A stretch of DNA of 64,000 nt from a bacterium (GTDB taxonomy: Bacteria; Zhuqueibacterota; QNDG01; JAFGCO01), in contig JAFGGN010000076.1 in the NCBI GenBank assembly GCA_016930535.1, forward strand, positions 19,993 to 83,992, in the 5' to 3' direction. The translations under genes and the position numbers were made by a program. Every line of letters begins with the position of its first letter. The stretch's first letter is position 1. The notes under the pieces are model-generated. The model saw only the letters and a list, made by a program, of their open reading frames with translations. It was not told where the DNA came from and did no database searches. Below are positions 46,160 through 54,599 of this stretch, piece by piece.

Positions 46160-46867
46160 CTAGTCCGCAGGGAAAGATGAAAGCAGATCCTGCAGCAGCT
46201 TGTTCCAGACAGCATACCCTTTTTCCGTCAGATGCAGTCCGTCATCCCTGAGCAAGGTTTTATCCGGCCGGCCTTCGGAATTCAGCATGGGTGTCGCTGT
46301 ATCCAGATAAAAACAGTACGCGTTCTTTTCACAGTCCTCTTCGATCAGGACGTTTACCTCCTTCATGGCTTCCCAGTAATCCCAGCGGCTCAGACTCGGT
46401 TTGATGGGCAGATAAATGAACCGTACCTCCGGGAAGTCCTCCCTGATCCGCGCCTCGAGGTTTTGATAGTCTTCGAAAACCTGTTCAACGGTTTTATGAC
46501 CGGCGATGTCATTATCGCCGCAATAGAAGACGACGATATCCGGTTCGTACGGGGCAATCACCTGCTGATAATAATAATCCACATCCGAAATATGCGCGCC
46601 TCCGAATCCCCGGTTCACAACCGGCCATTCCGGGAATGCCTCCCGGGTCATCCACATCCGGATACTGGAACTTCCGATAAACAGCACGGCATGTCCGGGG
46701 ACACTGTTTTTACGGTCCCATTGAACGAAGGCGTCGATTTCGGACTGAAAGCGAAGCGGATCGGGATCGGGACCGGGGCCGGGCACAGGATTTTGTGTGT
46801 GGACAAGAATCGGGAACGTGATCAGGAATACGGCATATGCCGTTATCGGGCTTTTGAACGTTTTCAT
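46160..46867 (-). CDS. Exported SGNH/GDSL-family hydrolase
   Basis: 235 residues from ATG 46867, which has a GAGG site and starts a signal peptide; the frame is open farther upstream without a site. SGNH motifs: LFIGSSSIRMW (block I Ser), VNRGFGGAHISD (block II Gly), FYCGDNDIAG (block III Asn), and DGLHLTEKGYAVW (block V Asp/His). Probably a carbohydrate deacetylase or lipase-like esterase. It heads the minus-strand group that continues with the CE2-like esterase, the metallohydrolase and GH31. Confidence 0.88.
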   Translation of the reverse strand: MKTFKSPITAYAVFLITFPILVHTQNPVPGPGPDPDPLRFQSEIDAFVQWDRKNSVPGHAVLFIGSSSIRMWMTREAFPEWPVVNRGFGGAHISDVDYYYQQVIAPYEPDIVVFYCGDNDIAGHKTVEQVFEDYQNLEARIREDFPEVRFIYLPIKPSLSRWDYWEAMKEVNVLIEEDCEKNAYCFYLDTATPMLNSEGRPDKTLLRDDGLHLTEKGYAVWNKLLQDLLSSFPAD

Positions 46868-47043
46868 TGGCATCCTCTGTGGACTGATGAAAGGATCGGG
46901 CAGCCTGAACGTGAGTGTGGTATGGAGATAAGGAAATGAAATTCCCAGAAAAAAGCAATACAAAATCCGGCTGGAGGCCGTATTTTTTTCAGGTTTGGGT
47001 GGAAAAACACCCGGATTGGATTGTTTGCATCGAAGACCGGCCC

Positions 47044-47499
47044 CTATTCATGGAGAATCATATCCCTGACCGATTCACCCTGATAGGGTTTGTTAATAAA
47101 CTTGTAGCCGCCCTCATTGATGATTTTATCAATTCTCGGATCTCCCAGATGATGGGCGGAGGCAAAAATGATGGTCGTGACGATTTGGTTCTCGATTTTT
47201 TCGGCTGCTGCAATACCATCCAGTGTGCCCGGCAGATCGATATCCATAATGATGATATCGGGTTTGGAATGTACGGCCAGGGTAACGGCATCGATCCCGC
47301 TCTGGGCCAGCCCGACAATCTCAAATCCGTTCCTGTCGAGGAAGCTGGCGAGATCCATGGCCACGATCATTTCATCTTCGACGATCATGACTCTCTTTTG
47401 CTTCCGGCTGACAGATTCCGTCGGGCCGGACCTGCTGATGAAGGATCCGTTGTGCAAAAACCCGTTGATGTTGCAGTCGATGATCATAGAATTATCCAT
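47044..47499 (-). CDS. Response-regulator receiver protein
   Basis: 151 residues. A receiver domain begins near residue 36 (VMIVEDEMIVAMDL) with the acceptor Asp in IIIMDIDLPG and the Lys in FINKPYQ; no output domain. The first 35 residues are unlike the family and may be a short N-terminal tail or mark a later start (ATG at residue 5 or a start near the receiver). A sigma-54-type sequence lies 28 bases upstream. It faces the small membrane protein/OmpA group upstream on the same strand. Confidence 0.75.
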   Translation of the reverse strand: MDNSMIIDCNINGFLHNGSFISRSGPTESVSRKQKRVMIVEDEMIVAMDLASFLDRNGFEIVGLAQSGIDAVTLAVHSKPDIIIMDIDLPGTLDGIAAAEKIENQIVTTIIFASAHHLGDPRIDKIINEGGYKFINKPYQGESVRDMILHE

Positions 47500-47526
47500 T
47501 TTGCCTATTCATGAAAATGGATTCAT

Positions 47527-47542
47527 TCAAATGTTGTGCCAG
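47527..47542 (-). promoter_or_regulatory. Possible sigma-54-type promoter of the receiver gene
   Basis: On the minus strand TGGCACAACATTTGAA: perfect -24 element, -12 element TTGAA in place of TTGCA. It is 28 bases before the start codon of the receiver gene. Confidence 0.5.
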
Positions 47543-47707
47543 CGATGTAAAACAAATTGCGGAATTGTCACAATATATTAATTTTCAAGAGCATATATTA
47601 AATGAGGATTTGCTGTCCGGCAGGGCAGAGAATGGAGCGATGCGTGATATCACCCAGAATTTGGTCCGGATGTCGTGAAATGGCACAGCCAGGCGGTGCG
47701 GCGCAGT

Positions 47708-47884
47708 TCACCGGACCGTTGAAGACGGACCGGGTTTCAGACTTGCCAGATTGATCTGATACATTTTTTCCAGATGCTTCATTCTCCGGCTGGTCTGCAT
47801 TCCGCGCAACAACCATCCCGTGACCAGTCCGATCATGAGCGATGCGGTCAGGCATGCGAGAATTTCTCCTGCAAGAAAAATCAT
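47708..47884 (-). CDS. 58-residue single-pass membrane protein
   Basis: Starts MIFLAGEILACLTASLMIG and continues VTGWLLRGMQTSRRMKHLEK: one hydrophobic segment (about residues 2-27) followed by a basic cytoplasmic tail. The ATG overlaps the TGA of the OmpA-like gene (ATGA), so it is probably translated by coupling. Too short for most gene callers. No family is recognised; with the OmpA-like gene it may form a membrane complex component. The overlap is the main reason to trust it. Confidence 0.55.
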   Translation of the reverse strand: MIFLAGEILACLTASLMIGLVTGWLLRGMQTSRRMKHLEKMYQINLASLKPGPSSTVR

Positions 47885-48561
47885 GGAACCGTCTCCTCGA
47901 ATTTAAAATGTACACGGCGTGCTCTGGAATCGGAGAGGATAAGCGAATCGGCCGCCTGCTCTCCGAGAGCCACTGCGGTCAACCGATCGTCATGGCATCC
48001 TTTCCTGTTCAGTGCGGCACGTACAGAGTCCGCGCGTTTTTCACTCAGGATCATGTTGTAGAGCGAATCCCCTTCCGTATCCGAATGCCCGTAAATGGTC
48101 AGATGCATATCCGGATACCTGTTTAAAAAATCGGTCAGTGAATCGATGAGTGATTCGCTCGAGACCGGAGGGGATGAGCTGTCCTTCCCGAAGTATATTT
48201 CACGATTGGACAATGTCCGGATCCACAGGTTCTTCCGGACGTCTTCGTGCAATTGAAAATCCGTTTGGATGTTCCGGAGTCCCTCAATGGCCGACAGGGC
48301 GCTTTCAATACTGTCTATGGATGCGATGTCCGCCACTTTTCCGACGATTTGAACGTCTCGGCCGTCCATTGCAATGGATGTGCATTCCGCTCGGAAAGAA
48401 GAAATGACATCGACGCATTGGATTCGAAGGCTCACCGGGATCCGTTCGAGATGTGTTCGAAGACAGCAAGTGCATACGCCTGTAAACAACAGCAGCATGG
48501 GAATGATGATTTTTTGATAGGATCCTGTGCTCATCGTTCTGATCAAACCCGGTATGACCAT
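47881..48561 (-). CDS. OmpA-like peptidoglycan-associated protein
   Basis: 226 residues with an N-terminal hydrophobic segment (about 19-33); an ATG nine codons in (48534) is an alternative start. The C-terminal 110 residues are an OmpA/MotB-type domain: IYFGKDSSSPP, LTIYGHSDTEGDSLYNMILSEKRADSVRAAL, then DSRARRVHFKF. This domain binds peptidoglycan. Residues about 45-120 look like a BON-type or similar small domain (VQIVGKVADIASIDSIESAL). It lies at the end of the operon with the sigma-54 activator and GTPase, and the 58-residue protein overlaps its end. Confidence 0.8.
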   Translation of the reverse strand: MVIPGLIRTMSTGSYQKIIIPMLLLFTGVCTCCLRTHLERIPVSLRIQCVDVISSFRAECTSIAMDGRDVQIVGKVADIASIDSIESALSAIEGLRNIQTDFQLHEDVRKNLWIRTLSNREIYFGKDSSSPPVSSESLIDSLTDFLNRYPDMHLTIYGHSDTEGDSLYNMILSEKRADSVRAALNRKGCHDDRLTAVALGEQAADSLILSDSRARRVHFKFEETVP

Positions 48562-48583
48562 GCAAGATAACTAATCGATTTCT

Positions 48584-49951
48584 TCATGTGAGCATATGAT
48601 GCTTTTCAAGCCTGTACCGGAATGTGTCCCTGCTCATTTTGAGCAGCCGGGCCGCCTGACTCTGATTGCCCCGGCATCGCTCCAGAGCCTGCTCCAACAG
48701 CTGTTTTTCCAGTTGTTCGAAGGAAAGGCCGTCTTCCGGCAGCGAAAAAGCGGGGGAAACCGTCCGGGTTCCCTGTCCGGTCAATTGAATATCGCCGGGC
48801 AGCAGTTCTTTGTTTTCGGTAAAAATCATGGCCCGTTCGATCACGTTTCTCAGTTCACGGACATTGCCCGGCCATGAATGGGTCCGCAGCATATGCTTCA
48901 CTTCGGAATTCATGCCCCTGACCTGTTTTTTAAAATCGAGATTGAAGGTATGGATGAAATGAGAGGCGATTTCCATGATATCATCCCCCAGTTCCCTCAG
49001 AGGCGGGCAATGAAGGGTCACGACCTGTATTCTGTAATAAAGGTCCTGCCTGAACGTCCCTTCCCTGATCATGGATTGCAGATCCCGGTGCGTGGCCGCG
49101 ATAAGGCGGAACTGCGCCTTGATTTCCCTGGTGCTTCCCAGCCGGCGAAATTTCCGTGATTCCAGCATGGTCAATAGTTTTGCCTGAAGATTCAGCGGAA
49201 TGTCGCCGATTTCATCAAGGAACAGTGTACCGCCGCGGGCCTCTTCAAGCAGCCCTTTTCTCTGTGCAACCGCATGGGTGAAAGCCCCTTTTTCATGACC
49301 GAATAATTCCGATTCGAGCAGGGATTCCGGAACTGCGGCACAGTTGAATTCAAGGAACGGACCGTCTCCATTCTCCGATGCCAGGTGGATCAGCTGTGCA
49401 ATCAGGCTTTTGCCCGTGCCGGTCTCTCCCTGGATCAGAACGGTCGAAGATCCGACACGGCTGACTTTCAGGATCATTGCTTTTAATTGCTGAACGGGTT
49501 CCGAGCTGCCGATGAACTGAACCGGACTGCGTGTTTTCATGTTCAGCATATTGTGCATCAATTTGATTTCGTAGGCCTGCTGCTGGATTTTCCGCTGTGC
49601 GGCGGCCAGCTCCGTATCGTCGATCATCAGGATCAGCAGAGGTTCTTTCTCTATGCCGGAGGGCAGGATATAAAGATTGAAAAATTGCTCTTTTCCGGGA
49701 TCGGGTTCCTTTTGAATATACGGAATGAAAAAAAACGGTTTTTTCCCCGAAACCATGTCGTCAAACGGACTTTCAAGTCCCACGGTTTCAGGCAGCACAT
49801 CCGTGACCACAGGCTGTTTTAATGCCGGCAATTCAGGGAACCAGTCCTGAAATTGCCGGTTGTACCGGACAATACGGTATTCCCTGTCCAGAAATATCCA
49901 TCCTGCCTGAATGGTATCCAAAATACGTGTATGGAGCGGAGCAATGCTCAT
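48584..49951 (-). CDS. Sigma-54-dependent activator with PAS-like sensor
   Basis: 455 residues. Residues about 8-115 are PAS-like (IQAGWIFLDREYRIVRYN). The AAA+ domain (about 145-385) has Walker A GETGTGKS (175-182), a sigma-54-contact loop at 222-227 reading GAFTHA instead of GAFTGA, Walker B LFLDEIGD (243-250) and WPGNVRELRN. A Fis-type helix-turn-helix ends it (RCRGNQSQAARLLKMSRDTFRYRL). No receiver domain, so it answers to its PAS domain or a partner rather than phosphorylation. It is the only such activator in the window and a candidate for driving the sigma-54-type promoters at 10088, 11938, 15590 and 47527. Three bases separate it from the GTPase gene. Confidence 0.92.
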   Translation of the reverse strand: MSIAPLHTRILDTIQAGWIFLDREYRIVRYNRQFQDWFPELPALKQPVVTDVLPETVGLESPFDDMVSGKKPFFFIPYIQKEPDPGKEQFFNLYILPSGIEKEPLLILMIDDTELAAAQRKIQQQAYEIKLMHNMLNMKTRSPVQFIGSSEPVQQLKAMILKVSRVGSSTVLIQGETGTGKSLIAQLIHLASENGDGPFLEFNCAAVPESLLESELFGHEKGAFTHAVAQRKGLLEEARGGTLFLDEIGDIPLNLQAKLLTMLESRKFRRLGSTREIKAQFRLIAATHRDLQSMIREGTFRQDLYYRIQVVTLHCPPLRELGDDIMEIASHFIHTFNLDFKKQVRGMNSEVKHMLRTHSWPGNVRELRNVIERAMIFTENKELLPGDIQLTGQGTRTVSPAFSLPEDGLSFEQLEKQLLEQALERCRGNQSQAARLLKMSRDTFRYRLEKHHMLT

Positions 49952-49954
49952 GGG

Positions 49955-50482
49955 TTATTCCGGAAGACAATGAGCGAGTGAGAGGAATGCATCTTCCACA
50001 TGCTGTCCTGTTTTTGCGCTGGTCAGAATACTCGGACAGCTCAGGTTGTCCGCGAGCTTTTTAAGTGATTCCCCGGATGAATGCAGCAGCGGATTCCCGA
50101 TGAGGTCTGTTTTATTGCCTGCAATCACGATACCCGCACCGGCATTCAAATGGAGAAAATGGTCAATAAGATGGGCTGCGGCTGTGATGGTATCGGGCCG
50201 GCTGAGATCGGTCACGATCAGGGCTCCGGACGCCCCCGTCCAATATCCCTCATGTTTCACGAGGCCGTCTTCCGAACCGGCAATATCCCAGATAAGAAAT
50301 CTGAATTGGATCATATGCCGGTTTTTTTTCAGGGGAGGCATCAGTTTTTCTGTGATTTTCACTCCCAGTGTCGTCAAATAATCATCACTGAACCGGTCGA
50401 ATACAAACCGCTGTATCAGGCTGGTTTTGCCTACCCCGAATTCTCCCAGCAGGCAGATTTTTTTATTGATTGTCGTGGACAT
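49955..50482 (-). CDS. Ras/Rab-like small GTPase
   Basis: 175 residues from ATG 50482 (frame open upstream but only over the neighbouring gene). All guanine-nucleotide motifs: P-loop GEFGVGKT (13-20), switch I Thr in TTLG, DIAG (66-69), NKTD (123-126), SAK (155-157). The catalytic Gln of Ras-type DxxGQ is replaced (DIAGSED), so intrinsic hydrolysis may be slow and need a helper. Bacterial Ras-like GTPases (the MglA and Rab-like types) control polarity, motility or secretion. It overlaps the upstream coiled-coil gene by 20 bases and lies next to the sigma-54 activator. Confidence 0.88.
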   Translation of the reverse strand: MSTTINKKICLLGEFGVGKTSLIQRFVFDRFSDDYLTTLGVKITEKLMPPLKKNRHMIQFRFLIWDIAGSEDGLVKHEGYWTGASGALIVTDLSRPDTITAAAHLIDHFLHLNAGAGIVIAGNKTDLIGNPLLHSSGESLKKLADNLSCPSILTSAKTGQHVEDAFLSLAHCLPE

Positions 50483-51362
50483 AATTCCTGTATTTTTGAA
50501 AAAGACGGTTGATGATGGGGTTGACGCCATGAAATTCGGAAGACTCTCCCTGGAAATCCCGGAGCCTTTTATAGAATCTGTTATGAATCCGATGATGCAG
50601 CCGGGACAATTGATCATTGAAGTCGTGAGGCGCCACACCCTGATATACGGCGGCCAGATACGTATATCTTGCAGCATCTACCCTTATCGTATGGTCCTCA
50701 TGCTGAATTTCCAGCAGTTCTCCTTTACCAGCCGTTGAAAAGGCGTCGCTGACAAACTGCCGGATGGCTGTCAGCATGCCTCCCAGGATATATGCGTCCT
50801 CTTCTGCATGGGACTCGTTCCGGGTTTCATATCCGATTAAAAGCCCCGATTTTTTCTCGATCAAAAAGATCTCTTCGAGTATAAAAAGTATGCCGTCGGC
50901 GAGTACGATTTCTGCCGGCTGAACACGGAACACTTTTGATTTGACGAAAATCATGAAACGATTATGGGCGGCCTGTTTAAACCGGGCATTGATCTCTTCC
51001 ATGAGTTTTCGCATGGCTTCCTGGATGGCCTTTGCAACCATGCTTCCGACGATCGGATACAGTGCATCCACCATGTCTTCCTTCGCACCTTCGATCTGTT
51101 TTTTTATGGCTTCGCTCATCACAGGAGCAAGGGCTTCGGCCATTTCCGACCTGGATTCGTGGATTTTCCGGTCCAGTAAATCCGCGATCACCGGATCCAG
51201 GGTTTCGATGAGCTGATCTTTGTCATGCACTTCCTTTGCCAGAGATTCGACCGTATCACGGATTTCCCTGAAGTGCCGCCAGTCATCACTCAGTAAAAGT
51301 GTTCTGAGCTGTTCAAAGGCAGATGAAGTGTCTTCACTCATGTGACCGCTTGTTTTATGCAT
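50463..51362 (-). CDS. Coiled-coil protein with possible GTPase-regulatory domain
   Basis: 299 residues (ATG 51362; an ATG seven codons later is equally possible). Residues about 20-125 are a long charged coiled coil (IRDTVESLAKEVHDKDQL). Residues about 150-260 form a compact domain with a roadblock-like feel (ILFILEEIFLIEKKSGLLIGYE, then GELLEIQHEDHTIRVD). Roadblock proteins are common partners of MglA-type GTPases, so this may be the GTPase's regulator. It overlaps both neighbours (8 and 20 bases), pointing to coupled synthesis of the three proteins. Confidence 0.65.
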   Translation of the reverse strand: MHKTSGHMSEDTSSAFEQLRTLLLSDDWRHFREIRDTVESLAKEVHDKDQLIETLDPVIADLLDRKIHESRSEMAEALAPVMSEAIKKQIEGAKEDMVDALYPIVGSMVAKAIQEAMRKLMEEINARFKQAAHNRFMIFVKSKVFRVQPAEIVLADGILFILEEIFLIEKKSGLLIGYETRNESHAEEDAYILGGMLTAIRQFVSDAFSTAGKGELLEIQHEDHTIRVDAARYTYLAAVYQGVAPHDFNDQLSRLHHRIHNRFYKRLRDFQGESSEFHGVNPIINRLFQKYRNYVHDNQ

Positions 51363-51768
51363 CAGTGGGATTGTCCTTGCCGAACTGATCCAGAAGGGAC
51401 TCGCCTTTCAGGGCCATGGCCAGATCGATCAGCCGGTCCGCCAGCAGGCTGCGATCCAGTTTATCTTCGGCAATTTCAGACTGATGTGCTTCGAGGGATG
51501 CCAGGTCTTTTTTTAACGACTGCATCTGGTTTTTTATTTCTTTGTGAATCGCTTCCTGGCTGTCCGAAAGTGTCTTCATAATGGTCTGTTCGAGGGCCTT
51601 GATCTGGGCATCGATATCGGTTTTCTGCTCCTGAACGAGTTTTTTCAGCTGATCCGTTTTTTTGATCACTTCCTGAAACCGCCGTTCGTAGTCCTGTATC
51701 TGATCCCCGAAGATCAAATGCCGGATCTGGTCAATGTTATTGGGCGAGGATTTCATTTTTTCATCCAT
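51355..51768 (-). CDS. Coiled-coil protein, first gene of the GTPase operon
   Basis: 137 residues, nearly all helical and charged: a coiled coil spans about residues 20-110 (KTDQLKKLVQEQKTDIDAQI). No membrane segment or signal peptide. It is the first gene of a tightly packed minus-strand group (51768 to about 47708), its end overlapping the next gene. Probably a scaffold for that second protein and the GTPase. No named family is recognised. Confidence 0.6.
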   Translation of the reverse strand: MDEKMKSSPNNIDQIRHLIFGDQIQDYERRFQEVIKKTDQLKKLVQEQKTDIDAQIKALEQTIMKTLSDSQEAIHKEIKNQMQSLKKDLASLEAHQSEIAEDKLDRSLLADRLIDLAMALKGESLLDQFGKDNPTDA

Positions 51769-52127
51769 CGGCTGTTCCTTTTGCTAGAGCCCCTGTTACA
51801 AATCCAAGTATTTGAATAGTTACTGTCATTCCTTACGAGTGAGAGATTTTATGTAACCGAATATCAGGATATTTAGCGACTCTTGTACAGGCTGACCATG
51901 CAGTTTTAACGTTATCTATTTTGAAAATAATGGATTGATCGACCAATTTCAAGATAAAAATGTTGATTTCGATTGAAATTGTGAATACATTTTCCCAGTT
52001 CATTTTTGTTAAGACCATGTTAACTGAACACGGGCCGGGTGCAGGCATTCCATCCTGACCGGCCGGTTTTTCAGTTTATAACGGTTATCTGCGTCATGTA
52101 CAGCCGGACTCATAATCGGGAGAATAA
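51769..52127. other. Gene-free divergent spacer
   Basis: 359 bases between the GTPase operon (minus) and mgtE (plus). AT-rich in the middle (about 51900-52010). I see no convincing gene, sigma-54 site or riboswitch; an Mg-sensing leader for mgtE would belong here, but I cannot recognise one. Confidence 0.5.
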
Positions 52128-53477
52128 ATGATGATGCTTCAATTCCTGAAACCTGAAATCATGGATCTTGTCCGGCATCGTAACTGGGATGATTTGAAGG
52201 ATATTCTGAACGAATGGCCGGCGCAGGACATTGCCGTTCTGATCAGCGGGCTGGATAACCGGGATGCCATGCTGCTTTTCCGGCTCCTGTCCAGATCACT
52301 GGCCTCCCAGGTTTTCGCATGGCTCGATCCTGGGCTTCAGGAGAAGCTGATACTGACTTTCGGCGACAGGGAGCTGTGCACCCTGATTCTGGACATGCCG
52401 GCCGATGACAGAACCCGGTTGTTCGATGATCTGCCGGCGGAAGTGACACAGAAGTTGCTCAATCTGCTGCCGCAGAAGGCCAGAAAAGAGGCACTGGTTC
52501 TTCTCGGATATCCGGAACGGAGCGTCGGAAGGCTGCTGACGCCGGATTTTGTATCCGTGTTGTCGGACTGGTCCGTGGAACAGGCGATCGGGCATATACG
52601 CAGCGTGGGGAAGGATGCGGAAACGATCAATATGGTCTATGTGACGGATGAAAATCAGAAACTTCTGGATGATATTCCCATCCGGCGCTTCCTGCTTTCC
52701 GGTTCCGGGCAATCCGTGACGGACCTGATGGATGACAAGTTTATTGCCATCGAGGCAGCGGAAGACCAGGAGCATGCGGTTCAGCTGATGAAACATTATG
52801 ATTTAAACGTACTGCCCGTGATCGATGCGTCGGGACTCCTGCTGGGTATCGTGACCATCGATGACATGATCGATGTGCTCGAACAGGAAGTCACCGAGGA
52901 TTTTCATAAGGGCGCGGCCGTCAGCCCGGTTTCCGGAAATTATATTCAGGCAACGCCGTTTCATCTGTATAAAAAGAGAATCGGCTGGCTTTTACTGCTT
53001 CTCGTGGCCAATTTTCTGTCTTCGGCCGTCATCTCACACTTCGAGTACGCACTGCAAACCGTCCTGGCCCTGGCCTTTTTTATTCCGGTTCTGATCGACA
53101 GCGGCGGCAATACGGCTTCGCAATCGTCCACACTGATTATCCGGGCCATCGCCACGGGCGAACTGGGATTGAAGCAATGGTTTGCTGTAATCAGAAAGGA
53201 ACTCCTGGTCGGGCTGCTGCTGGGCGTTTCACTGGGCGTGGTCATCTATTTCAGAAGCGTGTTCTGGAAAAGCGGAGCCGATGTGGGGCTCGTGGTCGGT
53301 CTTTCGCTGGTCATGGTCATGCTCTGGGCGAACCTGCTTGGAAGTGTTTTGCCCATTATACTGACCAGGCTCAAACTGGATCCGGCCGTGATCAGCAGCC
53401 CGCTTTTGACGACCATCATCGATGCAAGCGGCCTCCTGATCTATTTCTCGATCGCAAAAGCCGTATTGAATCTCTGA
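52128..53477 (+). CDS. mgtE: MgtE magnesium transporter
   Basis: 449 residues, the usual length. An N domain of amphipathic helices (about 1-130: LLNLLPQKARKEAL, RSVGRLL), two CBS motifs (about 140-260, with VLPVIDASGLLLGIVTIDDMIDVL), then a plug helix and five membrane segments (about 290-449) with PVLIDSGGNTASQSS, the MgtE pore signature. It is a Mg2+ channel/transporter gated by cytoplasmic Mg2+. The ATG at 52128 or 52131 could serve. It converges with the GH5 gene after 11 bases. Confidence 0.95.
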   Translation: MMMLQFLKPEIMDLVRHRNWDDLKDILNEWPAQDIAVLISGLDNRDAMLLFRLLSRSLASQVFAWLDPGLQEKLILTFGDRELCTLILDMPADDRTRLFDDLPAEVTQKLLNLLPQKARKEALVLLGYPERSVGRLLTPDFVSVLSDWSVEQAIGHIRSVGKDAETINMVYVTDENQKLLDDIPIRRFLLSGSGQSVTDLMDDKFIAIEAAEDQEHAVQLMKHYDLNVLPVIDASGLLLGIVTIDDMIDVLEQEVTEDFHKGAAVSPVSGNYIQATPFHLYKKRIGWLLLLLVANFLSSAVISHFEYALQTVLALAFFIPVLIDSGGNTASQSSTLIIRAIATGELGLKQWFAVIRKELLVGLLLGVSLGVVIYFRSVFWKSGADVGLVVGLSLVMVMLWANLLGSVLPIILTRLKLDPAVISSPLLTTIIDASGLLIYFSIAKAVLNL

Positions 53478-53488
53478 GTATCCGGCAA

Positions 53489-54589
53489 CTAAAACGCCTT
53501 CAGCAGTTCCAGCATTTTGCGGTCCAGCTGATGGCCCCTGTACGGTTCATATGTCACATCGTTACGCCGGCTGTTCAATATGCCGAAGTCGCCTTTTAAA
53601 TTCCACATGGCGTAACCCCAGCCCACATCTTTCCACAGGCTGAGCAGGTCCCGCATCCAGGCCAGGGCCACGGCGTGCGGCGTTTTATTGTAACAGCCCC
53701 ATTCGCCGACATGAACCGGAATTCCTTTTTTCATGAGCGGCTTCCAGGGTTCGATCAGTCCGGCCCTCAAAGCGGACCTGTCCCAGATTTTCCCGTCATC
53801 TCCCTTCAGGGGCCATTCCGGCGGACCGGATGTTTCAAAGGAATCCGCCGGCACCCAGCCTGCCGTGTAATGACTCACGCTCATGGGATCGTATCCGCGC
53901 GTGCTTTGAACAAGTCCGAGGTCCGTGATGCCGTATACCGGCGTTCTGCCCACATCCTTGCCGTCCGCCACAATCAGACGGTCCGGATCCTCCGCCCGTA
54001 TCCCTTCGACCAGGGCCCTGACCACCTGGACATACCTTGTTTCTTCTTCCATGTGCGGGGGTTCGTTGATCAGATCGAAACTGAGCAGCGTACTGGGAAC
54101 ACCCCGGTAACGTGCGGCAAAGTATTTCCAGTAATAAATGACTGCATCCAGCGCCTTCTGCATATTTTCCGGTGTGTCGTCGAACAGGTCCGCCGGTTCC
54201 ATGTCACGTCCGTTGATGCAGTATCCGGGCACGCGATGCATATTCAGATTGATGTGAATACGGTACTGACGGCCCAGTTCGATCACGTCGTCGATATCAC
54301 CGAAGAAGGATTCATCCATGGCGGTCCAGTCCCGGGGAGATGCCCAGTTCCAGTAGGACATGGGAATTCTGGCGAAATCGAATCCCAGCTCCGCCATGAT
54401 TTCGAAGTCCTCTTCCTCGAAGGGACGCCGGGGACCGCGGCCGCTGAATTTGGCAAGCAGATTGAATCCGCGGTACCGCGGGAAGGAAAGCGGTTTCTGT
54501 TTCGAACGGCTCATTGTTTTTACTCCGCTTCCTGTGACGGACAGTGCACCGAGTATGCTTCCGGTTTTTAAAAAATTGCGCCGATTCAT
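53489..54589 (-). CDS. GH5-family glycoside hydrolase, Tat-type leader
   Basis: 366 residues. The N-terminus MNRRNFLKTGSILGALSV is a twin-arginine-type leader. The (beta/alpha)8 domain has the GH5 marks GFNLLAKF, FDFARIPMSYWNW, INLNMHRVPGYC, acid-base Glu176 in DLINEPP and nucleophile Glu296 in HVGEWGCYN, and YAMWNLKG near the end. GH5 covers endoglucanases, mannanases and others; the substrate is not decidable. Folded export by Tat would place it in the periplasm. It follows the nuclease gene by 10 bases on the same strand. Confidence 0.88.
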   Translation of the reverse strand: MNRRNFLKTGSILGALSVTGSGVKTMSRSKQKPLSFPRYRGFNLLAKFSGRGPRRPFEEEDFEIMAELGFDFARIPMSYWNWASPRDWTAMDESFFGDIDDVIELGRQYRIHINLNMHRVPGYCINGRDMEPADLFDDTPENMQKALDAVIYYWKYFAARYRGVPSTLLSFDLINEPPHMEEETRYVQVVRALVEGIRAEDPDRLIVADGKDVGRTPVYGITDLGLVQSTRGYDPMSVSHYTAGWVPADSFETSGPPEWPLKGDDGKIWDRSALRAGLIEPWKPLMKKGIPVHVGEWGCYNKTPHAVALAWMRDLLSLWKDVGWGYAMWNLKGDFGILNSRRNDVTYEPYRGHQLDRKMLELLKAF

Positions 54590-54599
54590 GTTTGTTCCC

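Noticed and set aside
49955..50677. Longer, 240-codon version of the small GTPase
   Set aside because: The extra 65 codons run through the upstream coiled-coil gene and lack GTPase-like sequence; the ATG at 50482 gives a standard small GTPase with its P-loop near the start.
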